From Limnohabitans sp. Jir72 (lineage in GTDB: Bacteria > Pseudomonadota > Gammaproteobacteria > Burkholderiales > Burkholderiaceae_C), in NCBI RefSeq assembly GCF_003063575.1, contig NZ_NESC01000009.1, positions 107,776 through 171,775 on the forward strand: a DNA stretch of 64,000 bases, written 5' to 3'. Under the pieces are notes generated by a model that was not told the origin of the DNA, searched no databases, and worked only from the letters and a program-made list of their open reading frames with translations. Position 1 is the first letter of the stretch. Every line of letters starts with the position of its first letter. Made by a program: the position numbers and the translations under genes. Of this stretch, positions 55,229 through 62,586 are shown one piece after another.

Positions 55229-56765
55229 CGAAAATATCCTTTCCTCGTTCTTCAAAGAATCCTCTTGGCCATCGATCAATAAAATCACCTTGAGTGCTTA
55301 CACGGATAGTTTTTACTTTCGTTGTTCCATCAAGTTGTGGATCAAAGTACAAAACTGAAACATCTGTTGGTTTTAATTTGAGTTTTGAGCGCTCTGAAAT
55401 TCGTCCGTTTGAGGTTTCACGAATACGACGAAGGCAACGTAGTAACAAGTAGTCGCTATGTGTTTCAATAATATGCCTGCATGAGTCATTCTTATTAATG
55501 GCTTCGACGAAAATGTCACCAAGTGCAGACTGCAACGCTGGGTGTAAATGTAGTTCAGGTTGTTGAATAAAACTTCGCCACCCATCTAGAGCAACTATAA
55601 CTGGAAGAACGCAGCTTATGCCTGTGCCAACGTCTTCGAATGTCATTCGGCGACCTGAGTTGTCTGTTAAGTAAGTTATTAATAAGGCCCCATAAAAATT
55701 ATCGTACTTATAAATTTCATTTGCAGGATTTAATTCATAAATGTCAAATGCTATTTGATAGCCTTGATCTAAGAAAAGATGGTGGGATAAGGATTGATTT
55801 ACAAAATAATGTAATGAATCAATGAGGTTGTACTCATCTTTCTTGCATTCTTTTATACTCAGAAATTCTTCTAATTTGGATTCTGAAATTTTCCGAATAG
55901 AGTCTGAGTGATGAGTTGTTGTTGCTTCTTTGACCTGAATTGGGGCATTAATAAATTGTCCATTGGAGATAAATAACTCAGAGAGTTCTGTATTTTTAAT
56001 TGTTGATCTATCTGAAGAAACTGATTGGGGAAGAAAAGTAGATTTTACGAAGCATTGGATGATATGATTTGCAATCAAGATTAAATCTCGGTCATAACTT
56101 TCGTTAATTAGATAGTTATCTACCTTTAAGCCATTTTCTAAATTGTATGCGTAGCATTTGACTTTGCATAATGAATTTTTTGGTGGTTCAAAATTATGTC
56201 TTGCTGCGATTTGTGTAAATGCTGCTCCAAAAATTTCTGATGAAAATTCAATCTCGCGCCCATCCCCATTTTCTGGAGTATATAGACAAAAAATCTTTAA
56301 TCCACAGGCAGAAATTGTGAGGTCATATTCGTATGGAAATGATGGCGGTATTGAAATTTGTAAATCATATGGGCCATAACAGTCACTTAGAAGTTCTTTC
56401 AGTTCTGTGCTGTTTTTGTATTCGTCAGGTATATTTATGGTGTCACCATGATACCCATTTCTTCCTCCGATTAATAATTCCCAGGCTGAGAACTGTACTT
56501 CGATCACCATTTTGCCAATATTATGTTCCTTTGATGTTTTTCTAGGAGTATGCAGCCATTTATAATATAAGTTAATGAATTCTGATTGTTTATTTTTCAG
56601 AATTAAATTAACTAATAACATGGAATCATAGATGCTGCTTTTTCCTGCTGAGTTTGGTCCAAACAAAAATGTTAAAGGTTTTATTGGAATTTCTACTTTT
56701 TCTTGAAATGATTGAAAATTTTCAAGAGATATTTTTTCAATTGTTATAGGTTCAAGGTATGACAT
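55221..56765 (-). CDS. AAA-family ATPase, ABC/SMC-like (DUF3696-type)
   Basis: A 514-residue ATPase. Walker A is FGPNSAGKSS (residues 35-44). The signature-like segment is TFEDVGTGISCVLPV, Walker B-like QPELHLHPALQ begins at 402, and the switch His is in ETHSDYLLLRCLRRI (about 436). The end (VSTQGDFIDRWPRGFF) is typical of DUF3696-type ATPases found with nucleases in phage-defence loci. Codon use is AT-rich, unlike the flanking genes. It lies 22 bases after the GIY-YIG gene and overlaps the next gene. Confidence 0.88.
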   Translation of the reverse strand: MSYLEPITIEKISLENFQSFQEKVEIPIKPLTFLFGPNSAGKSSIYDSMLLVNLILKNKQSEFINLYYKWLHTPRKTSKEHNIGKMVIEVQFSAWELLIGGRNGYHGDTINIPDEYKNSTELKELLSDCYGPYDLQISIPPSFPYEYDLTISACGLKIFCLYTPENGDGREIEFSSEIFGAAFTQIAARHNFEPPKNSLCKVKCYAYNLENGLKVDNYLINESYDRDLILIANHIIQCFVKSTFLPQSVSSDRSTIKNTELSELFISNGQFINAPIQVKEATTTHHSDSIRKISESKLEEFLSIKECKKDEYNLIDSLHYFVNQSLSHHLFLDQGYQIAFDIYELNPANEIYKYDNFYGALLITYLTDNSGRRMTFEDVGTGISCVLPVIVALDGWRSFIQQPELHLHPALQSALGDIFVEAINKNDSCRHIIETHSDYLLLRCLRRIRETSNGRISERSKLKLKPTDVSVLYFDPQLDGTTKVKTIRVSTQGDFIDRWPRGFFEERGKDIFDE

Positions 56766-56787
56766 TTTTTTTAATGATTGAGGATTT

Positions 56788-57357
56788 TTAGAGGGATCTT
56801 CTTTTGGTGGCTAATATGTGTTTATTCAATTCGTCAAAAGCATGTGCCGGGGGACAATTTAGTAATTCACGTGCGCGCTGTAATCGGCCATCCTTTTTGT
56901 ATGAAATTTCGATGGAGTACTCTTTGAGACTTTGTAAAATTTTATTTTCTATTTCCCCGGAATTTTTAGTGAAGTGCATGGATTTAATTATTTTCCAATC
57001 ATCTGCGCCGGCATACTTTTGATCTCTCAAGGAGTTAATTCTGTTTTTTATGTTTTTGCATGACCCAATTTTAATAAGGCCTAGAAATTCTGATGATCCA
57101 ATATAAACGTATCCACCCTCACGGTAACGAGATTCATATTTTATTGATGATGGGCTGCAGTGAATGCAATTCCAACTAATAGTACGTATTGTATGACCGC
57201 ACTGAATGCACTGACTCACGCCGTAAGAATACTTAAATCCTCCTTCTTTCATTGCTTTTCGGCATTGCACGGTATTTAAACCATATCCGTTGTATAAGAG
57301 AGATTGGGGGATTCTCATTGTTTCGAGTAAATTTTCATCCAATTTATTCATTGTCAT
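56788..57357 (-). CDS. GIY-YIG/T5orf172-type nuclease-like protein with zinc ribbon
   Basis: A 189-residue protein. Residues 50-67 hold two Cys-x-x-Cys pairs (CIQCGHTIRTISWNCIHC), a probable zinc ribbon. The C-terminal half resembles the T5orf172/MUG113 branch of GIY-YIG: YVYIG at 83-87, IKIG at 95-98, Arg106 (KNIKNRINSL) and a Glu in SGEIENKILQSL. It may cut DNA. The start is uncertain: ATG 57357, ATG 57351 or an upstream TTG at 57387. It is the first gene of the AT-rich cassette, 40 bases after the VIT/VWA gene. Confidence 0.75.
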   Translation of the reverse strand: MTMNKLDENLLETMRIPQSLLYNGYGLNTVQCRKAMKEGGFKYSYGVSQCIQCGHTIRTISWNCIHCSPSSIKYESRYREGGYVYIGSSEFLGLIKIGSCKNIKNRINSLRDQKYAGADDWKIIKSMHFTKNSGEIENKILQSLKEYSIEISYKKDGRLQRARELLNCPPAHAFDELNKHILATKRRSL

Positions 57358-57397
57358 AGTAATGGTGGAGGTTGATTTTTTGTGCAATAGACATGCA

Positions 57398-59848
57398 TTA
57401 GTGGATTAGACTATTGAGGTTTTGAATTAAATTGAAGTTGGCTGTTTTTTCAACAAGAATTACTTCAGATTCCAGTAACCTGCGCCCATGTCGTTCCAAG
57501 GGCAGGCCTCTGGATTCAGCTAACCACAATAACAACACTGCCCAGACCATGGCAGGACTTCCCAATACTTTGGCATGATGCAAAACGAATCCAGCCATGA
57601 AGCTTGTATCGGATGAGCGCAACGTTATAGACAACGCCGCTCTGAACGTTCGGTTGCCGTACGCCTGTTCATTGAATTTTTGTAGCATGTCAGTCAACGT
57701 GTTGGAAGGGTCAACCAATGTTTTCAGCACTTCGGACAATTGGACGACCGAGTTGTTGAAGGTGTATTCGCGTTGTTTCTTCCAATAGTCGTCATCTTCG
57801 GGCGGGCTCGTTGAATCGGCGCGTTGTGCTCTGGTTTCATTTCGTTCGCGAGCTTTGCGGAGTTTATCTAAGTTGTCACCATTTGTAGATTTGCGCAAGA
57901 ACGCTGGGATTTCGATGTCGTCCATGCCTGCATTGGCCATGCCATCGACACTGCCTGCTGCACTGGTTCTGTTGTACCTCCAAAGGGCAGGCTTATTTAT
58001 ATCGGCAACGTGGGTGTTGAGATTCTCTGAGGCGTCCATTGAGCATGATTGCTTCACCAGCATTGAATAATTGGACGAATCGAAACTGCTCAGGAAATTT
58101 TGAATAACTGTCCCATGGCCACCAATTCCCGCCGCTTGCATCTGCGCCACTTGTTGCAGCAAAGGCAGGTCTTGCGCTTTTTCACCTTCGGCGCGTTGGT
58201 GTACCAAGATGAAGTTGGTATAGGGAGTGACCAGTTGGTATTGCACGGCCAGTGCGCGTTGGCGCTGCGTGTCGGTGTTGTCCAGCAAACGCTTGGCGGC
58301 GCACAGGCGGGGCAAGATGCCTTCTTCGTCCCACATCAGATTTTCGGCTCTGTGCGTGAGTGTTTTGTCTGCCAGTGCCCAGCGCTGGCTGGGCGCGGCA
58401 AGTGGTTTGCTGCTCACTTGCGCCCATTGGTGAATGGTGTCGCCTTGGCTGATTTCGCGTGGGCTGGGCGACTGGTAGATCAGTCCGTCAACGCTTTCCA
58501 CGCTGCATTGGATGGCGCAGGCGTGGCGCATGCGATCGAGCAAGCGGGCCACGGCTTGTTGCATGCTTTGATTGGGGCTGACCATTTCGCAGGCGCCGCC
58601 GCTGACTTCGGCCAGTTCGCGCAGCAGGCTTTCGGCCGGGGCGCTGCCCACGCCCAATGCAAACAGGCGGTGGCCCGACTGGCGCACGGTGGCTACGATG
58701 TTTTCAATGTTCCAGATCTCGCCATCGGTGATGAGCAGGATGCTGGCCGCTTCAACAGGGCACTCGTCTTCTGGCGTAATCCGAATCACAGCTTCAAGTG
58801 CGCTGTCCATTTCGGTGCCACCCAAGTCGGCTTGGATGTTGCGGGCCTCTGAACGCAGGCGACGCTGATAAGCCTCTGTGCACCGTTGAAGTCGGGGCAG
58901 CACATGAAGGGTTTGGCTCCCAAAGCGCGTCATCGACACTTCGTCACTCGTCTCCAGTTGATGAAACAGCCAGTCCAGAGCATCGCGGGCTTGTTCGTTG
59001 CTGTCGCCTTGCATGGAGCCGGAGCCATCTACCAGCACTTTCATGCGCAGCTGGGCAGGCGCGGCGTTGGCAGCATCCCAATGGGCGGTGGCGCTGGTCA
59101 GCAAGGTGTATTGGCCGGGTTGCGTGGCATCGGCGCTGGCCATGGCAAAGGCCATGTCTTTCAGGCCGTGGATGGTCAGCACAAAGTCGCGGTCCAGCCA
59201 GGCTTTGTCTTGCAGTTTGACCATCACGCCGTTTTGGTGTTTAACCCGCTGCACGCCATGCGATGGGCTGGTGATGGTGCCGTTGGCCAAGGGGTTGGCG
59301 ATGTCGAGCGACACATGCAGGCGGTATTCGGCCAGTGGGCTGCTGGTGGCGGTTTGGTGCGGGGCCAGGCCGCCCTGGCTGTGTTCGTCGCCATAACGTG
59401 GCGCGATGGTGGTGGGCAGACTCACGCGCAGCATGCCGCCTTCCAGCTTCAGCAGTTGGGCGTATTCCAGCTCGATCACCACCTCATCGCCGGGCAGTAT
59501 GTTGCCCAGGTTGGCGGTGTAGAGGTCTTTGCCCGAGCGCTCCAGCATCACGGGCAAGTCGCCGGACTGGATGGCTTTTTCGTAAGTGGTTTCGGCTTCT
59601 TTCTTTTCGACCACGGTGCCGGTCATGCGCTTGCCATTGAGTTCGACCGCCATGCCAAGCAGCACGCTGCCCCAAGCCAGCGGGAAGGTGTAGACGCATT
59701 CGAGGTTGTCGCTGGTGGTGTTGCGGTAGACCTGGCGCAGCTTCATGCGCAGCATGAGACCTTGCAGCTGACCTTGGGCCTGCACCGATTGCAGGGCGAC
59801 GGCTTGTCCGTCATCGCGGCTTTTGAGGTCCATCACTTCATTGCTCAT
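57398..59848 (-). CDS. VIT and VWA domain protein carrying an internal FtsZ-like C-terminal tail
   Basis: An 816-residue protein. The VIT domain spans about residues 15-140 (LRQVYRNTTSDNLECVYTFP). The VWA domain has a MIDAS motif VDGSGSM (Asp274) and LLITDGEIW. No signal peptide or sortase motif is seen, so it is probably cytoplasmic. Residues 620-653 match the end of FtsZ (27 of 34), including GMDDIEIPAFLRK. A Lys/Arg/Glu-rich linker and about 120 further residues follow. The 3' part is less GC-rich than the 5' part. ATG 59848 overlaps the merR stop by 11 bases. Such MerR-VIT/VWA pairs have no settled role. Confidence 0.85.
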   Translation of the reverse strand: MSNEVMDLKSRDDGQAVALQSVQAQGQLQGLMLRMKLRQVYRNTTSDNLECVYTFPLAWGSVLLGMAVELNGKRMTGTVVEKKEAETTYEKAIQSGDLPVMLERSGKDLYTANLGNILPGDEVVIELEYAQLLKLEGGMLRVSLPTTIAPRYGDEHSQGGLAPHQTATSSPLAEYRLHVSLDIANPLANGTITSPSHGVQRVKHQNGVMVKLQDKAWLDRDFVLTIHGLKDMAFAMASADATQPGQYTLLTSATAHWDAANAAPAQLRMKVLVDGSGSMQGDSNEQARDALDWLFHQLETSDEVSMTRFGSQTLHVLPRLQRCTEAYQRRLRSEARNIQADLGGTEMDSALEAVIRITPEDECPVEAASILLITDGEIWNIENIVATVRQSGHRLFALGVGSAPAESLLRELAEVSGGACEMVSPNQSMQQAVARLLDRMRHACAIQCSVESVDGLIYQSPSPREISQGDTIHQWAQVSSKPLAAPSQRWALADKTLTHRAENLMWDEEGILPRLCAAKRLLDNTDTQRQRALAVQYQLVTPYTNFILVHQRAEGEKAQDLPLLQQVAQMQAAGIGGHGTVIQNFLSSFDSSNYSMLVKQSCSMDASENLNTHVADINKPALWRYNRTSAAGSVDGMANAGMDDIEIPAFLRKSTNGDNLDKLRKARERNETRAQRADSTSPPEDDDYWKKQREYTFNNSVVQLSEVLKTLVDPSNTLTDMLQKFNEQAYGNRTFRAALSITLRSSDTSFMAGFVLHHAKVLGSPAMVWAVLLLWLAESRGLPLERHGRRLLESEVILVEKTANFNLIQNLNSLIH
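57890..57991 (-). other. FtsZ C-terminal-peptide-like segment inside the VIT/VWA protein
   Basis: These 34 codons align without gaps to codons 367-400 of ftsZ (22616-22717), with 27 identical residues. The block GMDDIEIPAFLRK is fully identical, and WR, NRT, AA and VDGM are shared upstream of it. In FtsZ this is the docking peptide for FtsA and other regulators. Many identical residues use different codons (CGT/AGA, CCT/CCA, GCT/GCG), so the resemblance is not a fresh DNA copy. Confidence 0.9.
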
Positions 59849-60236
59849 TTTTGTTTTCCCATGCAGACATGACGGTGCGCACAAAGGCGCGGAGTTGTTC
59901 GGGCGACAAGCCCGCTTCTTGCGGATCGATTTGCAGTTCCACCCCTGGCGCGATGAACACATGGCTGCGCACTCGGATGCTGCCGGGTTGTTGTTGGCGT
60001 TCAGGCACGGGCGATTCCCCCCCGGCCATGACAGCGCGGATGCGCTCCAACGACACCCCTGAGTCGGCCAACTTGCGGATTTGCATGAGCTGGCCCAGAT
60101 GCATGGGCGTGTAGTGCGCAGCCCGGGTCTCGCCCACTGGCCGGTCCACCAGGCCCAGCTGCATGTAATAGCGGACCGTGCGCTTGGGCAAATCGGTCAG
60201 CGCACAGAGCTGGTCTATGGAGTAGGTGGTGGTCAT
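59838..60236 (-). CDS. MerR-family transcriptional regulator
   Basis: A 132-residue regulator. The winged-helix N-terminus is YSIDQLCALTDLPKRTVRYYMQLGL, followed by the MerR-type second wing (YTPMHLGQLMQIRKLADSGVSLERIRAVM). No conserved metal-binding Cys is present in the C-terminal part, so a protein or small-molecule signal is more likely. It overlaps the VIT/VWA gene and probably controls this operon through the dyad just upstream. Confidence 0.88.
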   Translation of the reverse strand: MTTTYSIDQLCALTDLPKRTVRYYMQLGLVDRPVGETRAAHYTPMHLGQLMQIRKLADSGVSLERIRAVMAGGESPVPERQQQPGSIRVRSHVFIAPGVELQIDPQEAGLSPEQLRAFVRTVMSAWENKNEQ

Positions 60237-60252
60237 GGGGTTATTGTGACAT

Positions 60253-60271
60253 ATCTACTGTCTCAATAGAT
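60253..60271. promoter_or_regulatory. MerR-type operator dyad upstream of merR
   Basis: ATCTACTGTCTCAATAGAT is a 19-base dyad with outer arms ATCTA/TAGAT and inner TG/CA. It begins 17 bases upstream of the merR start. MerR proteins bind such dyads between -35 and -10 elements, so this is a likely autoregulatory site. Confidence 0.55.
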
Positions 60272-60358
60272 GTATTTAATAAAGCGTGGCACATCATGAC
60301 CCGATGAAGAGCTATTTTTGACTTGGGAAGTGCGGCCGCTGTGGTGCGGCCTTTCAGG

Positions 60359-60590
60359 TCAGTGGCAGTGGTCTTCTCACTGATCCCAAATGGCCCTGAC
60401 GATGACCGTTGTGTCTTTGACGATTTCAAAGAGTGCGACAGAGCCCTTGCAGCCAAAGGCGGTGATCAATTCGCGGGTGAAGGGGGCTGTCACCGACTTT
60501 GCGACATGCGAAAGGTGATGTGCGCAACAGTGCGATGACCGCACGGATGGCCAGGCGCGCATTTTCCGAGATATCATTCCATGGTTCAAA
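60359..60590 (-). pseudogene. ParE/RelE-like toxin remnant
   Basis: On the minus strand, SENARLAIRAVIALLRTSP in one frame continues as FTRELITAFGCKGSVALFEI in another, joined near a run of C at about 60488. An in-frame TGA then interrupts the usual Arg-His-Gln-Arg-Glu-Asp-type ending (here IWDQ, stop, EDHCH). The frameshift and nonsense codon mark a dead toxin gene. No linked antitoxin was recognised on this strand. Confidence 0.6.
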
Positions 60591-60602
60591 ATCGCAGCGT
60601 AA

Positions 60603-60845
60603 GAGCGTGTTTATTGGCAAGCGCACGACGCCACCGCACATGTGGACTGGTCCAAAGCGAAAAAAGTCAAACTGCCCAATTTGCGCCCCACCACGAAAAC
60701 CAATGCCTTGCGCTGGCCGCAGCATTTTTTGGACAGCATCAAAGTGGCAGCCAATGCGCGGGATGTGCCTTGCCAATCCCTCATCAAAGTCTGGCTCCAA
60801 GAGAAGCTGCACAGCCATTCATTCATCAGGACACCCACCGTTTGA
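60603..60845 (+). pseudogene. CopG/BrnA-like antitoxin fragment
   Basis: After a stop at 60600-60602 the frame reads ERVYWQAHDATAHVDWSKAK and continues with LPNLRPTTKTNALRWPQHFL, DSIKVAANARDVPCQSLIKV and WLQEKLHS. This matches ribbon-helix-helix antitoxins of the CopG/BrnA type. No ATG start remains (only GTG at 60642 in mid-domain) and no toxin is upstream, so it is probably decayed. It ends four bases into the helicase gene. Confidence 0.65.
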
Positions 60846-62080
60846 ACTTTTCTGATTTAAGCCTCATACCCGCGTTGCAACGTGCCGTGGCCGACATGGG
60901 CTTGTTTGCCCCCACCCCCATCCAGGCCGAGGCGATTCCGGCAGTTTTGAAGTCGGCCGACGTGTGGGCCACTGCGCCCACCGGCTCGGGCAAGACGCTG
61001 GCGTTTGCCTTGCCCTTGCTGCAGCAGCATGTGCTGCAGCCTCGCCAGACCAATTTCCGCCGCCCCATCCGCACCCTGGTGCTGGTGCCCACGCGTGAGC
61101 TGGCCGTGCAAGTCGGCGACATCCTCAGCAACCTGGCCTACCAGCCGGGGCTCAAGGTGGCGGTGGTCTATGGCGGGGTGTCGATCAACCCGCAAATGAT
61201 GGGCCTGCGCGGTGGTGCCGACATCGTGGTGGCCACACCGGGCCGCTTGCTTGATCTGGTGGACCACAACGCGGTGCATTTGGGCGGTGTGCAGCACCTG
61301 GTGCTGGACGAGGCCGATCGCCTGCTGGACCTGGGTTTTGCCGACGAGCTGCAGCGCGTGCTGGCCTTGCTGCCTGCAAAGCGCCAGACCTTGTTGTTCT
61401 CAGCCACCTTCGCCCCCGAGGTGGAGGCGCTGGCAGCCAACTTGCTGCATGAGCCGGTGCGCATCACGGTGGAGGCCTTTGAAGGCCACAAGCCCGACAT
61501 CACCCAGCGCGCCATTGCGGTGGACGAGAAAAGTCGCACCGCCTTGCTGCGCCACCTGATCGCTGAAAACAGCTGGAAGCAGGTGCTGGTGTTTGTGGCC
61601 ACGCGCTACGCTTGCGAGCATGTGGCCAGCAAGCTCTACAAAGCGGGCATTTACGCCACGCCTTTTCATGGCGAGATGAGCCAAGGCGCCCGGCAGGATG
61701 TGCTGCACGACTTCAAGGCGGGTCGCTGGGATGTGGTGGTCACCACCGATCTGGCTGCGCGTGGCATCGACATCGCCATGCTGCCGGTGGTGGTCAACTA
61801 CGACTTGCCGCGCTCGGCCACCGATTACACCCACCGCATTGGCCGCACGGGCCGCGCCGGCGCGCATGGCGACGCGGTGAGCTTTGTCACCGCCGAAGCT
61901 CTGGCCCACTGGCAGTTGATCCAGAAACGCGAAAGCCTGGAACTCGCTTTGGAGCAAATCCCAGGCTTTGAGCCCACCGACGAACCCCCTGCGCCGCAAG
62001 GCAACGGCGGTATCAAGGGCAAGCGACCGAGCAAGAAAGACAAGTTGCGGGCGGCAGCAGCAGCCCAAGAGGGCAAATGA
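60842..62080 (+). CDS. DEAD-box RNA helicase, RhlE-like
   Basis: A 412-residue DEAD-box helicase. Motifs in order are the Q motif PTPIQAEAIP, TAPTGSGKT (I), LVPTREL (Ia), ATPGRLLDL (Ib), DEADRLLDLGF (II), FSATF (III), TTDLAARGIDI and YTHRIGRTGRAG (VI). A short Lys-rich tail (KGKRPSKKDKLR) ends it. It would remodel RNA, for example in ribosome assembly or mRNA decay. TTG 60842 is chosen because homology begins there (NFSDLSLIPAL); the upstream open frame covers antitoxin debris. Confidence 0.88.
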   Translation: MNFSDLSLIPALQRAVADMGLFAPTPIQAEAIPAVLKSADVWATAPTGSGKTLAFALPLLQQHVLQPRQTNFRRPIRTLVLVPTRELAVQVGDILSNLAYQPGLKVAVVYGGVSINPQMMGLRGGADIVVATPGRLLDLVDHNAVHLGGVQHLVLDEADRLLDLGFADELQRVLALLPAKRQTLLFSATFAPEVEALAANLLHEPVRITVEAFEGHKPDITQRAIAVDEKSRTALLRHLIAENSWKQVLVFVATRYACEHVASKLYKAGIYATPFHGEMSQGARQDVLHDFKAGRWDVVVTTDLAARGIDIAMLPVVVNYDLPRSATDYTHRIGRTGRAGAHGDAVSFVTAEALAHWQLIQKRESLELALEQIPGFEPTDEPPAPQGNGGIKGKRPSKKDKLRAAAAAQEGK

Positions 62081-62082
62081 TG

Positions 62083-62102
62083 AAGGCCCCTGACGGGGCC
62101 TT
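62083..62102. terminator. Bidirectional terminator between the helicase and DUF6172 genes
   Basis: AAGGCCCC pairs with GGGGCCTT around TGAC, followed by TTTT on the plus strand. It lies between convergent stops at 62080 and 62107 and can serve both genes. Confidence 0.75.
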
Positions 62103-62106
62103 TTGA

Positions 62107-62448
62107 TTATTCGTCGTCGGATTCGTTGAACGCTTCGTGACTTTCTTGGCCTTCTTGTGACGCAGGCTTGATCACCCGCACCCCGTGTTTGCTCAAAATC
62201 TCCACGTACACGGCGGCTGCCCCAGATTTGGCTGCAGCGTCTACCGCATCGATCACGGCGCTCACGCGCACCACTTCGGCGGTGTCTTCGGTCAGACCCA
62301 CTTTGCAGTCAAAGTCCCAAAAATCTGCGCCCTTGGGCACGTCGCGGTTGCGTTCGCGTTTGAAATATTTGCGGATCTCGTGCTTGACGGCTTCGAGCAC
62401 GCGGTCGGGGTGCTTGCCTTCGGCTTGCAGGGGGAAATTCTTTTTCAT
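62107..62448 (-). CDS. DUF6172 family protein
   Basis: A 113-residue cytoplasmic protein of unknown function starting MKKNFPLQAEGKHPDRVLEA. The conserved centre is KYFKRERNRDVPKGADFWDF, and the C-terminus is Glu/Ser/Asp-rich. Members occur widely in betaproteobacteria. ATG 62448 is chosen because the recognisable sequence begins there. It converges with the helicase gene across a shared hairpin. Confidence 0.75.
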   Translation of the reverse strand: MKKNFPLQAEGKHPDRVLEAVKHEIRKYFKRERNRDVPKGADFWDFDCKVGLTEDTAEVVRVSAVIDAVDAAAKSGAAAVYVEILSKHGVRVIKPASQEGQESHEAFNESDDE

Positions 62449-62586
62449 GGGTCGTCCTAAAGGGAGAGGCAAGCGCCCGGTCCGGACGTGAATGCAGGGG
62501 CGGATTATCGCTGGTTTACCGGTGGCACCTTCACATTGAGCACATCTGGTAGCATACTAACGATCAAATTATTCTGGAGAGAGCAC

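Noticed and set aside
54365..57357. Assignment of the AT-rich cassette to Gabija, Septu, PARIS or a restriction-modification system
   Set aside because: No TOPRIM or UvrD-like helicase (Gabija), no HNH partner (Septu), no convincing DUF4435 (PARIS) and no methyltransferase are visible. It is left as an unassigned candidate.
57890..57991. The FtsZ-like segment as a recent gene-conversion or assembly artefact
   Set aside because: The codons differ from ftsZ at many synonymous positions and the reading frame continues intact on both sides, so a chimeric read or fresh DNA copy does not explain it.
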